DNA from: Gammaproteobacteria bacterium
GTDB lineage: Bacteria; Pseudomonadota; Gammaproteobacteria; SZUA-140
Assembly: GCA_016716465.1 (NCBI GenBank)
Contig: JADJWH010000001.1
Coordinates: 1-64,000 of the forward strand
Direction of reading: 5' to 3'
DNA: 64,000 nt
The translations under genes and the position numbers were made by a program. The notes under the pieces were generated by a model that saw only the letters and a program-made list of their open reading frames with translations, searched no databases and was not told where the DNA came from. The stretch's first letter is position 1, and each line of letters starts with the position of its first letter. Positions 24,518 to 33,667 of the stretch are shown in pieces.

Positions 24518-24750
24518 ATGAAGAAGACGCTGCGTAACATTCACCCCGGCGAGGTGCTGCTTGAGGAGTTTCTGAAGCCGATGGAAATCAGCCAGAATGC
24601 CTTGGCGCGATCGGCGTGCCGCTGCGGCTGGCGCGGGCGACGGGGATGTCAGAGCAGTTCTGGATGGGTTTGTAGGCGGATTACAATCTGAAAGAGGCAA
24701 GGCTGGCAGCAGCGGATGATATCCGCAAGGTGCGCCCGTTGGCCGCATGA
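24518..24750 (+). pseudogene. HigA antitoxin pseudogene
   Basis: The start is a perfect HigA N-terminus (MKKTLRNIHPGEVLLEEFLK, then PMEISQNALAR), with AGGAGG upstream. The frame then breaks: the DNA at 24600-24625 fits loss of a CG dinucleotide followed by an internal deletion of the recognition-helix region. The shifted frame continues RLARATGMSEQFWMGL, an in-frame TAG where Gln is usual, then ADYNLKEARLAAADDIRKVR. Three lesions make it clearly dead. The family reading is strong. Confidence 0.82.
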
Positions 24751-24757
24751 GGCCGAG

Positions 24758-25405
24758 TCAACCTTCTGATTGACGCAGCACCACGGCGAGAAAGCCTCCC
24801 CAAGGGAGCCGATTCGACAGGCACAGTTCGGCGGATCGCGCGACGGGATTCTCGCCTGGAAAGAAGACGGCCGAACGAATCTCCGTTTGCAGATGCGGAT
24901 TGATCCTGGCAATCCATCGCCGGATATCCTCGCTGCCGTCCCAGCGTGCATTCAGGTAACCGCCCCGCCCGTACTTCTGCCGATACAACCGGCTGTGGCG
25001 ATTGAGCAAACCCAGCATGATGCTGCGGCGGGCGATGCGCAGCATCTCGCGCAGCGCGCGCACCGGATCGTCGATGAAGCACAGGCTGGTGATGGCAGCG
25101 CAATGATCAAATGAGCCATCCGCAAAGGGCAGTGCCAATGCATCGCCCTGCAGGTAATCGATGCCGCCGTCTTGTCCCACTGCGAAGGCGAGCATCGCTT
25201 CGTCAGGATCGATGCCGGTGATGCTCAGGCCGGCCGCAGCAAAGCGACGGCTGAAATATCCGGTGCCGCAGCCGACGTCGAGCAGGCTCGCATGGTGCGT
25301 CGGGCGCATCATGCGCATCAGAAGCGTGAACTCGCGGTCGGCGATCCAGGCGCCGCGTGAGGTGTGATACCAGGCTTCATAAGCCTGCGGATCATATCCC
25401 GGCAT
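24758..25405 (-). CDS. Class I SAM-dependent methyltransferase
   Basis: A 215-residue methyltransferase of the UbiE/type-11 fold. The SAM motif I is LLDVGCGTGYFSRRF (about residues 41-55), followed by GIDPDEAML, DYLQGDALALPFADGSFDHC and LREMLRIARR. The C-terminal part is short, so the substrate is unknown. It begins two bases after the DsrE-like gene in the same minus-strand operon, which links it loosely to sulfur stress. Confidence 0.82.
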   Translation of the reverse strand: MPGYDPQAYEAWYHTSRGAWIADREFTLLMRMMRPTHHASLLDVGCGTGYFSRRFAAAGLSITGIDPDEAMLAFAVGQDGGIDYLQGDALALPFADGSFDHCAAITSLCFIDDPVRALREMLRIARRSIMLGLLNRHSRLYRQKYGRGGYLNARWDGSEDIRRWIARINPHLQTEIRSAVFFPGENPVARSAELCLSNRLPWGGFLAVVLRQSEG

Positions 25406-25407
25406 GG

Positions 25408-25758
25408 TCAGAAGACGAGCACCTTGTCAGCCTCGGCCGTCCAGGAAGCGAGTGCGGCGAGTGTCGAGCGCTGCGCGCCTTCAGCGAGATCCGCGTCGGT
25501 GAAGCCGCGCGCATCGAGGCAGGTCCCGCAGACGCCGATCTCGCTGTGCCGGGTGATCTTTCCCAACATTAGCTGTACATTGTAATAACCTTCCGGGACC
25601 TTCTGTCCGGCTTTGGCGCAGGCGACCGAATCACCCAGCAGGAAGAGCCGGACCTCATGTCCGTCCTTGGCGGCGAGGGCGCCTGCGAGGCGCAGGGCAT
25701 TGTAAGCGCGCTCATTGCCATATGGCGCATCGTTGAGGATGAAGAGGATCTTCGCCAT
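25408..25758 (-). CDS. DsrE-family sulfur-relay protein
   Basis: A 116-residue DsrE/YchN-like protein: KILFILNDAPYGNERAYNAL at the N-terminus, HEVRLFLLGDSVACAKAGQ, and the conserved Cys block GVCGTCLDARGF. Such proteins bind or pass sulfane sulfur through a Cys persulfide. It is followed closely by the methyltransferase and preceded by the SHOCT gene; the ArsR-rhodanese gene is divergent. The group fits sulfane-sulfur handling, which is inference from context. Confidence 0.85.
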   Translation of the reverse strand: MAKILFILNDAPYGNERAYNALRLAGALAAKDGHEVRLFLLGDSVACAKAGQKVPEGYYNVQLMLGKITRHSEIGVCGTCLDARGFTDADLAEGAQRSTLAALASWTAEADKVLVF

Positions 25759-25776
25759 TTCATATCTCCTTTTCGG

Positions 25777-26007
25777 TTAGCCTTGAAGGTCGCGCTTCTT
25801 TTGTTCGTACTCGTCGCGGCCGATCTCACCGCGGGCATAGCGTTCCCGCAGGATTTCCAGCGGCGTCTTCTCGCGTGGCTCGCCCCGTGACGAAACCATC
25901 CACTTCACCAGCGCCGCGATGCCGAGGATGACCAGGCCCCAGAAGATCAGCATGAACAGCCACCCGAAGCCCATGCCCCAGCCAAAATTTCCAATGTCTC
26001 CCATCAT
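25777..26007 (-). CDS. SHOCT-domain small membrane protein
   Basis: A 76-residue protein: one transmembrane segment (FGWLFMLIFWGLVILGIAAL) followed by a C-terminal SHOCT motif (PLEILRERYARGEIGRDEYE). SHOCT segments are small helices of uncertain, possibly oligomerising, function. ATG 26007 has GGAGG seven bases upstream and avoids an unlikely 25-residue extension. It is the first gene of the operon leading into dsrE. Confidence 0.82.
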   Translation of the reverse strand: MMGDIGNFGWGMGFGWLFMLIFWGLVILGIAALVKWMVSSRGEPREKTPLEILRERYARGEIGRDEYEQKKRDLQG

Positions 26008-26139
26008 ATCGTTTCCCTCCACGTGCCGTTCCGGTCGGTCGGGCCGCCGGCGACGGTAAATCGGGTCCTGGCAGTTTGACAAGGCGATTATAAACGAATA
26101 GTCTAAAGACCGTTAGAATATAGTCGGAGATCGAGTTCA

Positions 26140-26802
26140 GTGCACGAATCTCGCCGGATCAAGAACTCGCTGTATGACCAGGTTGCCCGAATCGGTAAAG
26201 CCGTCTCCAGCCCCAAGCGGCTGGAGCTGATCGAGCTGCTTTGTCAGGGCGAGAAGGGCGTCGAGCAGCTGGCCGATGAAGCGGATATGTCGATCAAGCT
26301 GGCCAGCGCCCATCTCAAGGAGCTGCGCCAGGCGCGGCTGGTGGAGGCGCGGCGCGATGGCCGGCAGATGATTTATCGGTTGACGGACGATCAGGTCGCC
26401 GGATTGTGGGTCGCCCTGCGCGCCTGCGCCGAGGAACGCCTGTCGGAGTTGCGCGAGGCGATCGAGACTGCGGTTTCCCATCCGCAGGAACTGGCGGCGG
26501 TGAGCGGCAAGGCGTTGCTGCAACAGGCACGGCGCGGCGAGGTGACGGTGATCGATGTTCGACCCGCCAGTGAATATGAAGCCGCGCATCTGCCGTTTGC
26601 CCGCTCGATCCCGTTGCCCGAGCTCAAGAAGCGCCTGCAGGAGCTGCCCGCCGATCGGCCGGTCGTAGCCTATTGCCGGGGGCCGTTCTGCCTGATGGCG
26701 AAGGATGCCGTGGCGCTGTTGAACAAGAAGGGTTTCAAGGCCGTGCGCCTCGATGACGGCGTCGCAGAATGGCGCGCCCAAGGGCTGCCCCTGGCCCGGT
26801 GA
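26140..26802 (+). CDS. ArsR-family regulator fused to a rhodanese domain
   Basis: A 220-residue fusion. Residues 1-100 are an ArsR winged helix (SSPKRLELIELLCQGEKGVE; EADMSIKLASAHLKELRQAR). Residues 120-220 are a rhodanese domain with VIDVRPASEYEAAHLPFARS and the active-site loop CRGPFC. The regulator probably senses sulfane sulfur or metalloid through the rhodanese Cys and controls the adjacent genes: divergent SHOCT-dsrE and co-directional MBL-MFS. It starts at GTG 26140. The canonical arsenic site of ArsR is not evident. Confidence 0.87.
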   Translation: MHESRRIKNSLYDQVARIGKAVSSPKRLELIELLCQGEKGVEQLADEADMSIKLASAHLKELRQARLVEARRDGRQMIYRLTDDQVAGLWVALRACAEERLSELREAIETAVSHPQELAAVSGKALLQQARRGEVTVIDVRPASEYEAAHLPFARSIPLPELKKRLQELPADRPVVAYCRGPFCLMAKDAVALLNKKGFKAVRLDDGVAEWRAQGLPLAR

Positions 26803-26830
26803 CGGTGAAGGTAATACCAGGAGGTTGACG

Positions 26831-27562
26831 ATGTTCTTCAGGCAACTGGCGACGAAGGAGGCATCCCTGTCCTATCTGTTCGGCTGCGGCGGCAAGGGCA
26901 AGGCCGTGGCTATCGACGTGGTCGCGGGCGACGAACCGTGGTTCATCGAGGAAGCAGCCCGCCAAAATGTCACCATCACGCACGTCATCGACACCCACGT
27001 GCATGCGGACCATTACTCGGGCGGGCGGAGTCTCGCGATGCGGATCGGCGCGCCCTACTGTCTGCACGAAAGTAACCTGGGTCGCGTCCAATTTGCGTTT
27101 CATCCGCTGAAAGACGGTGACATCATCGAGGTGGGTAATGTGATGATCGAGGTGATGCACACCCCGGGTCACACGCCGGACAGCATCTGCCTGCTGGTCA
27201 CTGACCGTCGTCGCGGCGAGGCGCCGTGGTTCGTGGTGACGGGCGACAGCCTGTTTGTCGGGGCCATCGGCCGGCCCGATCTGGCTGGCAAGGAAACGGA
27301 GATGGCGGCGCAGCTCTACGACTGCCTGCACGCCAGGCTCCTCAAGCTGCCGGACGAGGTTGAACTTTATCCAGGTCATCAGGCCGGCAGCGTCTGTGGC
27401 GCCGGGATCTCAGGGAAGCCATCGTCGACCCTCGGCTTCGAGAGGCGCTGGAACCCGGCGCTGTCGATGGGCAAGGCCGAATTCGTCGAATACCTCACGC
27501 GCGATATACCGCCGCGGCCGGCGGAGATGGACGGGATCGTCGCGGCGAATCTCGGCGTTTGA
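26831..27562 (+). CDS. MBL-fold hydrolase, persulfide dioxygenase/glyoxalase II-like
   Basis: A 243-residue metallo-beta-lactamase-fold protein. The metal motif is THVHADHYSGG (about residues 55-65), with further ligands in HTPGHTPDS, TGDSLFVGAIGRPDL and YPGHQAG. The layout resembles ETHE1-type persulfide dioxygenases. AGGAGG stands just before ATG 26831. It follows the ArsR-rhodanese gene by 28 bases and probably shares its transcript, which supports a role in oxidising glutathione persulfide or similar thiols. Confidence 0.82.
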   Translation: MFFRQLATKEASLSYLFGCGGKGKAVAIDVVAGDEPWFIEEAARQNVTITHVIDTHVHADHYSGGRSLAMRIGAPYCLHESNLGRVQFAFHPLKDGDIIEVGNVMIEVMHTPGHTPDSICLLVTDRRRGEAPWFVVTGDSLFVGAIGRPDLAGKETEMAAQLYDCLHARLLKLPDEVELYPGHQAGSVCGAGISGKPSSTLGFERRWNPALSMGKAEFVEYLTRDIPPRPAEMDGIVAANLGV

Positions 27563-27587
27563 GCCGCAGGACGGCGTAGGCGTTCCC

Positions 27588-28892
27588 ATGCCCTACCAGG
27601 AGATGATCCAGGACTATCGCTTCGGCATCCGTGACAATCTTGTGCAGTTCTCGCATCAGCTGATCCAGGTCTTCCTGGTCGGGCTGACGCTTGGAACGGT
27701 GCGCACCGTGGTACCGGCCCTGGCGGAGAGCGAGTTCGGTGTGCCCCAGGGATCCTTCATGCTGCTGATGGCCTTTGTCGTGGCGTTCGGGTTCGTCAAG
27801 GGGGCCATGAATTTCGCCGCCGGGCGGCTCTCGGAACGCCTGGGCCGCAAGACGGTGCTGCTGCTCGGCTGGGCACTGGCACTGCCGGTCCCGTTCATGA
27901 TCCTCTATGCGTCGACCTGGAGCTGGATCGTCGCGGCTACGATCCTGCTCGGCGTCAACCAGGGTCTCACTTGGTCCATGACCCAGACCGCCAAGCTGGA
28001 TATCACCCGTCCCGATCAGCGCGGCCTTACGATCGGTTTCAACGAGTTCTCGGGTTACCTCGGCGTTGCGGTGGCCGGGATCGTGACGGGTTACATGGCG
28101 GCTGCGTTCGGTCCGCGTAACGGCCTGCTTATCTTCGGACTCGCGGTGATCGTCGCCGCTCTGTTACTGACGGCAGTCTGGGTAAAGGAGACCCTGCATT
28201 GGGCCAGGGCGGAAGGTGCACGACACGCCGCAGGGCATGTAACTGGACCCAAGCCGCGTTTCCCCCGCAATATCTCCGACACACCGGCGACTTGGGAGGT
28301 ATTCACCCTCATGTCGTGGCGCGACAGACGCATGTTCGCGTTCAGCCAGGCAGGGCTGGTCGAGAAGTTCGTCGATGCCCTGGTCTGGGTGTTCTATCCG
28401 GTCTTCCTATATCAGCAAGGCCTGAGTCTCGCGGCAATCGGCTGGGTGGTCGGTGTCTACGGCTTCGTCTGGGGTGGCGCCCAATTCTTCACCGGCAAGC
28501 TCTCAGATCATATCGGCCGGCGCTGGCCTAATATCCTCGGCATGTGGATCTGCGGCGGCGGTGTGGGTCTGACATTGCTCGGTGACGGGGCAGGGTGGTG
28601 GTCTTTCTCCGCCGCCGTGACCGGCTTCGGCATGGCGCTGCTCTATCCCAATCTATCCGCCGCCGTCGCTGATATTGCCCATCCCAACTGGCGCGGCTCG
28701 GCGATCGGGATCTATCGCTTCTGGCGCGATTTGGGCTACGGCATCGGCGCGCTGGTGCTCGGCTTGGCCTCCCAAGTCACTGGGGCGTTGAGTACCGGTT
28801 TCTGGATCGTTGCCGTAGCGATGTTTCTGTCGGGGCTGGTGTTGCTGGTCTGGGGGGAAGAGACTCATCCGAGGTTAAATCCTGCGCCTTGA
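27588..28892 (+). CDS. MFS transporter
   Basis: A 434-residue major facilitator with about 12 membrane segments. Motif A is RLSERLGRKTVLLLGWAL in the first half, and KLSDHIGRRWPNILGMW in the second. It starts at ATG 27588, 25 bases after the MBL gene, and ends the sulfur-stress operon. Export of a sulfur compound or metalloid is possible from context, but the substrate is unknown. Confidence 0.85.
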   Translation: MPYQEMIQDYRFGIRDNLVQFSHQLIQVFLVGLTLGTVRTVVPALAESEFGVPQGSFMLLMAFVVAFGFVKGAMNFAAGRLSERLGRKTVLLLGWALALPVPFMILYASTWSWIVAATILLGVNQGLTWSMTQTAKLDITRPDQRGLTIGFNEFSGYLGVAVAGIVTGYMAAAFGPRNGLLIFGLAVIVAALLLTAVWVKETLHWARAEGARHAAGHVTGPKPRFPRNISDTPATWEVFTLMSWRDRRMFAFSQAGLVEKFVDALVWVFYPVFLYQQGLSLAAIGWVVGVYGFVWGGAQFFTGKLSDHIGRRWPNILGMWICGGGVGLTLLGDGAGWWSFSAAVTGFGMALLYPNLSAAVADIAHPNWRGSAIGIYRFWRDLGYGIGALVLGLASQVTGALSTGFWIVAVAMFLSGLVLLVWGEETHPRLNPAP

Positions 28893-29405
28893 TCATCCGC
28901 TCACCCTGATCGACGCGAATCTGAAACAGCGCAGCAGGGCCGGAGGTGATTGCTGCGAGAGGAAAGCGAGACTTTTGATGACATGTGCAATTGCGGAATA
29001 AGGTCCAATCCCCTTGGGGACGCCAATTAAATCAGTCAGTTACAGTTTTTCTCCCTTGGCGTGTCCAGAGTGGCTGTATTTCGCGCTGCCTGTTTGGCAC
29101 ATACTCCTCCCCGTGGTGGCCACGGGACACCGCCGCCCTCCTTATCAGTATTCAGCATCGTGAGCCAGTATGTCTCGGCTGGACGTTTGTCTGAAGCATT
29201 GGGGCACGCTCGAAGAACACTAAGAACATAGAGAGTCAGCGTCGATGCCACTTACCACGGTGCAAGGCAAAGTGTCGGGATATCGCAGCGATACTACCCT
29301 AAGTTCAATTGACATGAGCACGCCAATGCGAGCGTTAACGTGAAACGCTCGTCCACGTTCCGAATCGGTAACAGGTAGGTCAGCGCAAAGTTCCAACCCA
29401 ACCTT

Positions 29406-29702
29406 ATGGATGGCGATCTGGTGACGGCGGCCGGTGTGGATGGCCCGGAACTCAGTCTGAAAGCGGTTCGAAACGAAACGACCCACGTGATCTATTTCGA
29501 GCCGCACATTTCACCCCGCAATTGCTACCTGCTGATGGCGGCGCCGCTCACATTTTGGCTGTTACCGTCCGAATTATTCTGGGGGTTATTGCTGACCACC
29601 GGCTGGCTATTTCCACTGGTCGGCTATTATTCATTGCGTAAGGGTCAGCCGGCACGAAACGCCGTCAGCCTCGTCGAGGCGTTGCCGCGCGCCACGGAAT
29701 GA
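29406..29702 (+). CDS. Possible small membrane protein
   Basis: A 98-residue frame whose C-terminal part looks protein-like: NCYLLMAAPLTFWLLPSELF and WGLLLTTGWLFPLVGYYSL are two hydrophobic segments, followed by a basic RKGQPARNAV tail. No family is recognised and the N-terminal 35 residues are unconvincing; there is no clear Shine-Dalgarno sequence. A shorter protein starting downstream is equally possible. Confidence 0.3.
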   Translation: MDGDLVTAAGVDGPELSLKAVRNETTHVIYFEPHISPRNCYLLMAAPLTFWLLPSELFWGLLLTTGWLFPLVGYYSLRKGQPARNAVSLVEALPRATE

Positions 29703-29769
29703 CATACCAGGGCGCTTGCGCCGCTGCCATCTCCCGCCAAAAGGGCGCCTTAATCCGCAGGCGTCGAGA

Positions 29770-29815
29770 ACAGGGTCTCTTGCGGACGCCATCCCGTGAT
29801 CTGACGAGACCCTGT
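29770..29815. repeat. 10-bp inverted repeat in gene-poor region
   Basis: ACAGGGTCTC at 29770-29779 pairs perfectly with GAGACCCTGT at 29806-29815, 26 bases apart. It could be a terminator stem for the 29406-29702 frame or an old recombination site, but no T-run follows. Confidence 0.4.
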
Positions 29816-30126
29816 CAATCCCGGCCAGGTTTGATCCGGCCGCGGTCGTCGTACCGGACGGAATTGTCCTGATGATCCGGTGCGTTAGCATACTCCGGCG
29901 GTTTTTTCTTTCCGTATGATCCCGAAGTGTTTCCTGGGGGCGGGTTTCGGCGCGGCACGGATGAAATTGTGCCCGTACACGCCCGGTGCCGGAACTCGGC
30001 CCAGTCCTCTGCGGTCAGATTCCTTGTGTCGGCGTACGACGAATCCTTCGGTCGCCGGAGTGATCGCGCCTGGGGACGATTGCGGGGATGCCGCCGGCCG
30101 GGTATCGCGTATCGGGCAGTCTCCAC
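29815..30126 (-). CDS. Doubtful hypothetical protein
   Basis: A 103-residue frame that overlaps another minus-strand frame (29885-30178, beginning near a CGDCPIRD motif). Its tail, SGSYGKKKPPEYANAPDHQD, is hydrophilic and could be real, but neither frame shows a known family or a clear start. It is listed so the region is not read as empty. Confidence 0.18.
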   Translation of the reverse strand: METARYAIPGRRHPRNRPQARSLRRPKDSSYADTRNLTAEDWAEFRHRACTGTISSVPRRNPPPGNTSGSYGKKKPPEYANAPDHQDNSVRYDDRGRIKPGRD

Positions 30127-30307
30127 ACGACCATTTCGTCATGGCTGGCCATCGATAAGGTTCCGCAGCCTGGGTCATCGGATCGGCGGCGCTTGTTTAT
30201 CGTGTAATATAGAACACCGACTTCAAGACTTCAGTCGATTCTTTACTGAAAGACATGAAGTTGGCGCTGACGTTTACAACAACTTCTTAAAATAAAGATA
30301 GCCTTCC

Positions 30308-33300
30308 ATGACCAGCCTGCTCATTCGATGCGTTACGGTGATGTCCCTGCTCTCCCTGGCTGCCTGCGGCGGCGGCGGAGGAGGCGGCGGTGATGAAAAG
30401 ACGTCTTTTACCGTCGGTGGTACGGTCAGTGGCCTCGTCGGCACGGTCCAATTGCAGAACAACGGCGGCGACACCCTGTCGCGCTCCGCCAACGGCCGCT
30501 TCACCTTTGCGACGGCGCTTGCCGATGGCGATGACTTCGATGTGACGGTGCTGACCCAGCCCAGCAGCCCCAACCAGACCTGTGTGGTCGGCAACGGGTC
30601 GGGAACGGTCGACGGCGACGACATCACCGGCATCACGGTCAGCTGTACCACCAATGCCTATGCCATCGGCGGTACGATCGGCGGGCTCATCGGCACGGTG
30701 GAGCTGCAGAACAACGGCGGCGATACCCTGTCGCGTTCTGCAAACGGCGGTTTCACGTTTGCGACGGGGATTGCCGACGGCGCCGCCTACGACGTCACCG
30801 TGGTGACGCAACCGAGCGGACCGAGCCAGACCTGTGTCGCCGCCAATGCCACGGGCACGGTCAGCGGTTCCGCCGTCACGGACGTCGACGTGACCTGTGT
30901 CACCAATACCTACACGATCGGCGGCACGATCAGCGGCCTCGCCGCCAGCACCACGATCGTGCTGCAGAACAACAGCGGCGACGCGCTGTCGCGTTCCGCC
31001 AACGGCGGCTTTACCTTTCCGACGGCCGTCGCCGACGGCTCCGCCTACAACGTCACGGTGCAGACCCAGCCGGCGGGGCAGGTCTGTACGGTGTCGAACG
31101 GTTCCGGCACGCTCGCGGGAGTGGGGATCACGGGCATAAATGTCACCTGCGTCACGGCCTACACGGTCGGGGGCACGATCAGCGGACTCGACGGCACGGT
31201 CACCTTGCAGAATAACGGCGGCGATGACCTTCCGGTATCGATCGACGGCAGCTTCACCTTCGTAACAGGAGTCGCCAACGGCGGCGCCTACGACGTCACC
31301 GTGCTTGCGCAGCCGACCGGCCCCAATCAGACCTGTGTCCCCGCGAGTAATTCCGGCACGGTCAACGGGGCGAATGTCGCCAGCATAACGATCACCTGCA
31401 CCACCAACACCTATGCGATCGGCGGCGCGGTCAGCGGGCTCAGCGGTACGGTGACCCTGCGGAATAATGGCGGTGACGATCTGACGCTCAACGCCGACGG
31501 CAGTTTCACCTTTCCCGTGGAGATTACTGACGGCACCGCGTACGCCGTGACGGTGCTCACCCAGCCCGCGGATCAGATCTGCACGGTGTCGAACGGCAGC
31601 GGCACGCTCGGCGGGGCGGACGTGACCGATGTGGCTGTGGCTTGCATCAACAGCTACTCCGTCGGCGGCACGGTCAGCGGCCTGATCGGCACGGTCCAGT
31701 TGCAGAACAACGGCGGCGACACGCTGTCGGTGTCTGCCAACGGCCTCTTCACTTTCACCACGGCGCTCGCCGACGGCGCCAGCTACAGCGTGACCGTGCT
31801 GTCCCAGCCCACGGGCCAGGTCTGCGCCGTCTCGAACGGTACCGGGGTGCTCAGCGGCGCGGACGTCACCGGCATCCTCGTCGACTGCGCGCCCGTCCTG
31901 AATATGAGTATCCAGGGTATCAAGACCTTCCGTTTCACCTGGACGGATACCGTTGGCGAGACCGAGTATCGTCTGCTGGAGGACCCGGACGGCAGCACGG
32001 GCTATTCCCAGATCGATACTCTCGCCGCCGATACTGTCATCCATGACCTGGAGGTCTTCCTGCCGGGTCGGGTCAACGCCCGCTATATCCTGCAGGCCTG
32101 CAACGGTGGGGATTGTGTGGATTCGGCGCCGGTCAATGTCAGCGGGACGCTGGAGGCGGCGGTCGGCTATGTCAAGGCCTCGAATACAAACGCATCCGAT
32201 AACTTCGGGTCCGCGCTCGCCCTGTCCAGTAACGGCACTACGCTCGCCGTGGGTGCGCCCAATGAAGACACCGGGGCGGCCAATTCGGGAGCGGTCTATG
32301 TCTTCACCAAATCGGGCAGCACATGGTCCCAGCAGGCCTTTATTCAGGCCTCGAACGCCCAGGCCTCGGATTTCTTCGGCACTGCGCTGGCGCTCTCCGG
32401 CGACGGTAATACTCTGGCCGTGGGCGCGCCGGGAGAAAGCAGCGCGGCAACGGGAATCAATGGTAACGAAGCAGACAACTCGGCGTCCAATTCAGGCGCG
32501 GCCTATGTGTTTACGAGATCGGCCGGCAACTGGACACAGCAGGCCTATCTGAAGGCCTCGAACACCGAGACCGGGGACAGGTTCGGGATTGTGCTGGCGC
32601 TCTCCGCCGATGGTGACACCCTGGCGGTCGCCGCAATCGGGGAAGACAGTGCGGCCACCGATATCGATTCGCCAAACGATACGGAGAATTGTATCACGCC
32701 GTTTTCCCAGACCAACTGCGCCGAGGGAAGCGGCGCCGTCTACGTCTTTACGCGCTCGGCTGGCACCTGGTCCCATCAGGCCTACGTCAAGGCTTCGAAT
32801 ACGCAGCCGTCCGCCACAGACTCCGGGGGCGAGATAATTTCCACCGGCGAGAATTTCGGCAACGCGCTCGCGCTCTCCGAGAACGGGAATACCCTGGCGG
32901 TCGGCGCGTGGCATGAATCCGGTGAGTTGGGAGGCATAAACCCGGCCCCGACTCTTTATAACAAGGCATTTTCCGGGGCGGCCTATGTGTTTGTACGCGA
33001 CAACGTTACATGGTCGCAGCAAGCCTATCTCAAGGCTTTCCGGACGGATCCTGTTGACGAGTTCGGATATGCAGTAGCGCTCTCTGCCGATGGCAACACG
33101 CTGGCCGTCGGCGCAGATGGCGAAGACAGCAAGGTGCCCGGTATCAATGTCCCCAATGCTGATCTGAACAATGAAGGCCAGTTGTCTGGCGCCGCCTATG
33201 TATTCACCCGTTCCGGGACGGATTGGTCGCAGGAGGCCTATATCAAGGCCTCGAATACCGAGTCAAATACATCTGCGCGGGACTTCTTCGGGAGAGCGGT

Positions 33301-33667
33301 AGCGCTGTCCGCCGATGGCGCTACGCTGGCCGTGGGAGCGCCAGGGGAGGATAGTCTGGCGGTGGGCATCAATGGCAACCAGGCCGATAATGCGGCGGCG
33401 ACGGTGTGCGACACCCCCACCCTCCGGGAGATATGCGCAGGCGCCGCCTATGTGTTTACCCGCGGCATTGGCGGCTGGTCCCAGCAAGCCTATGTCAAGG
33501 CCTCGAATACCGAGGCGTTGGATGGATTCGGGAACGCGCTGGCGCTCTCCGGCGACGGTGCGACCCTGGCGGCCGCGGCCACGTTGGAGGATGGTGCGTC
33601 CACCGACATCGGTGGCGATCAGACAAATAACGGCGCCGCGGATGCCGGCGCAGTCTATCTGTACTGA
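30308..33667 (+). CDS. Large surface lipoprotein with six repeats and a seven-bladed FG-GAP propeller
   Basis: A 1119-residue lipoprotein: signal with lipobox LAAC (Cys20) and a poly-Gly spacer. Residues about 35-530 hold six repeats of 80-84 residues, each of the form VGGTxSGLxGTVxLQNNGGD, NGxFTF, VTVxTQP, QxCxVxNGSGT and ending xVxC, probably Ig-like modules. A Fn3-like linker follows. Residues about 619-1119 hold seven FG-GAP repeats (AYVKASNT, FGxALALSxDGxTLAVGAPG, GAAYVFTRSxxxWSQQ), enough for one closed seven-bladed beta-propeller like integrin alpha. Likely roles are adhesion or surface binding. The repeats also keep a long antisense frame open, which is not a gene. Confidence 0.85.
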   Translation: MTSLLIRCVTVMSLLSLAACGGGGGGGGDEKTSFTVGGTVSGLVGTVQLQNNGGDTLSRSANGRFTFATALADGDDFDVTVLTQPSSPNQTCVVGNGSGTVDGDDITGITVSCTTNAYAIGGTIGGLIGTVELQNNGGDTLSRSANGGFTFATGIADGAAYDVTVVTQPSGPSQTCVAANATGTVSGSAVTDVDVTCVTNTYTIGGTISGLAASTTIVLQNNSGDALSRSANGGFTFPTAVADGSAYNVTVQTQPAGQVCTVSNGSGTLAGVGITGINVTCVTAYTVGGTISGLDGTVTLQNNGGDDLPVSIDGSFTFVTGVANGGAYDVTVLAQPTGPNQTCVPASNSGTVNGANVASITITCTTNTYAIGGAVSGLSGTVTLRNNGGDDLTLNADGSFTFPVEITDGTAYAVTVLTQPADQICTVSNGSGTLGGADVTDVAVACINSYSVGGTVSGLIGTVQLQNNGGDTLSVSANGLFTFTTALADGASYSVTVLSQPTGQVCAVSNGTGVLSGADVTGILVDCAPVLNMSIQGIKTFRFTWTDTVGETEYRLLEDPDGSTGYSQIDTLAADTVIHDLEVFLPGRVNARYILQACNGGDCVDSAPVNVSGTLEAAVGYVKASNTNASDNFGSALALSSNGTTLAVGAPNEDTGAANSGAVYVFTKSGSTWSQQAFIQASNAQASDFFGTALALSGDGNTLAVGAPGESSAATGINGNEADNSASNSGAAYVFTRSAGNWTQQAYLKASNTETGDRFGIVLALSADGDTLAVAAIGEDSAATDIDSPNDTENCITPFSQTNCAEGSGAVYVFTRSAGTWSHQAYVKASNTQPSATDSGGEIISTGENFGNALALSENGNTLAVGAWHESGELGGINPAPTLYNKAFSGAAYVFVRDNVTWSQQAYLKAFRTDPVDEFGYAVALSADGNTLAVGADGEDSKVPGINVPNADLNNEGQLSGAAYVFTRSGTDWSQEAYIKASNTESNTSARDFFGRAVALSADGATLAVGAPGEDSLAVGINGNQADNAAATVCDTPTLREICAGAAYVFTRGIGGWSQQAYVKASNTEALDGFGNALALSGDGATLAAAATLEDGASTDIGGDQTNNGAADAGAVYLY

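Larger units (their letters stand above)
28893..30307. other. 1.4-kb region without a confident gene
   Basis: Only short frames occur here. One at 29406-29702 (+) and two overlapping minus-strand frames between 29815 and 30178 have some protein-like character and are noted separately. The rest, including 28893-29405, shows no recognisable coding, RNA or mobile sequence. It may be decayed DNA between the accessory block and the large lipoprotein gene. Confidence 0.5.

Noticed and set aside
30287..32044. 585-codon minus-strand frame opposite the repeat lipoprotein
   Set aside because: It arises from the GC-rich repeats of the plus-strand gene, has no domain pattern or signal, and the plus frame has a clear lipobox and FG-GAP motifs.
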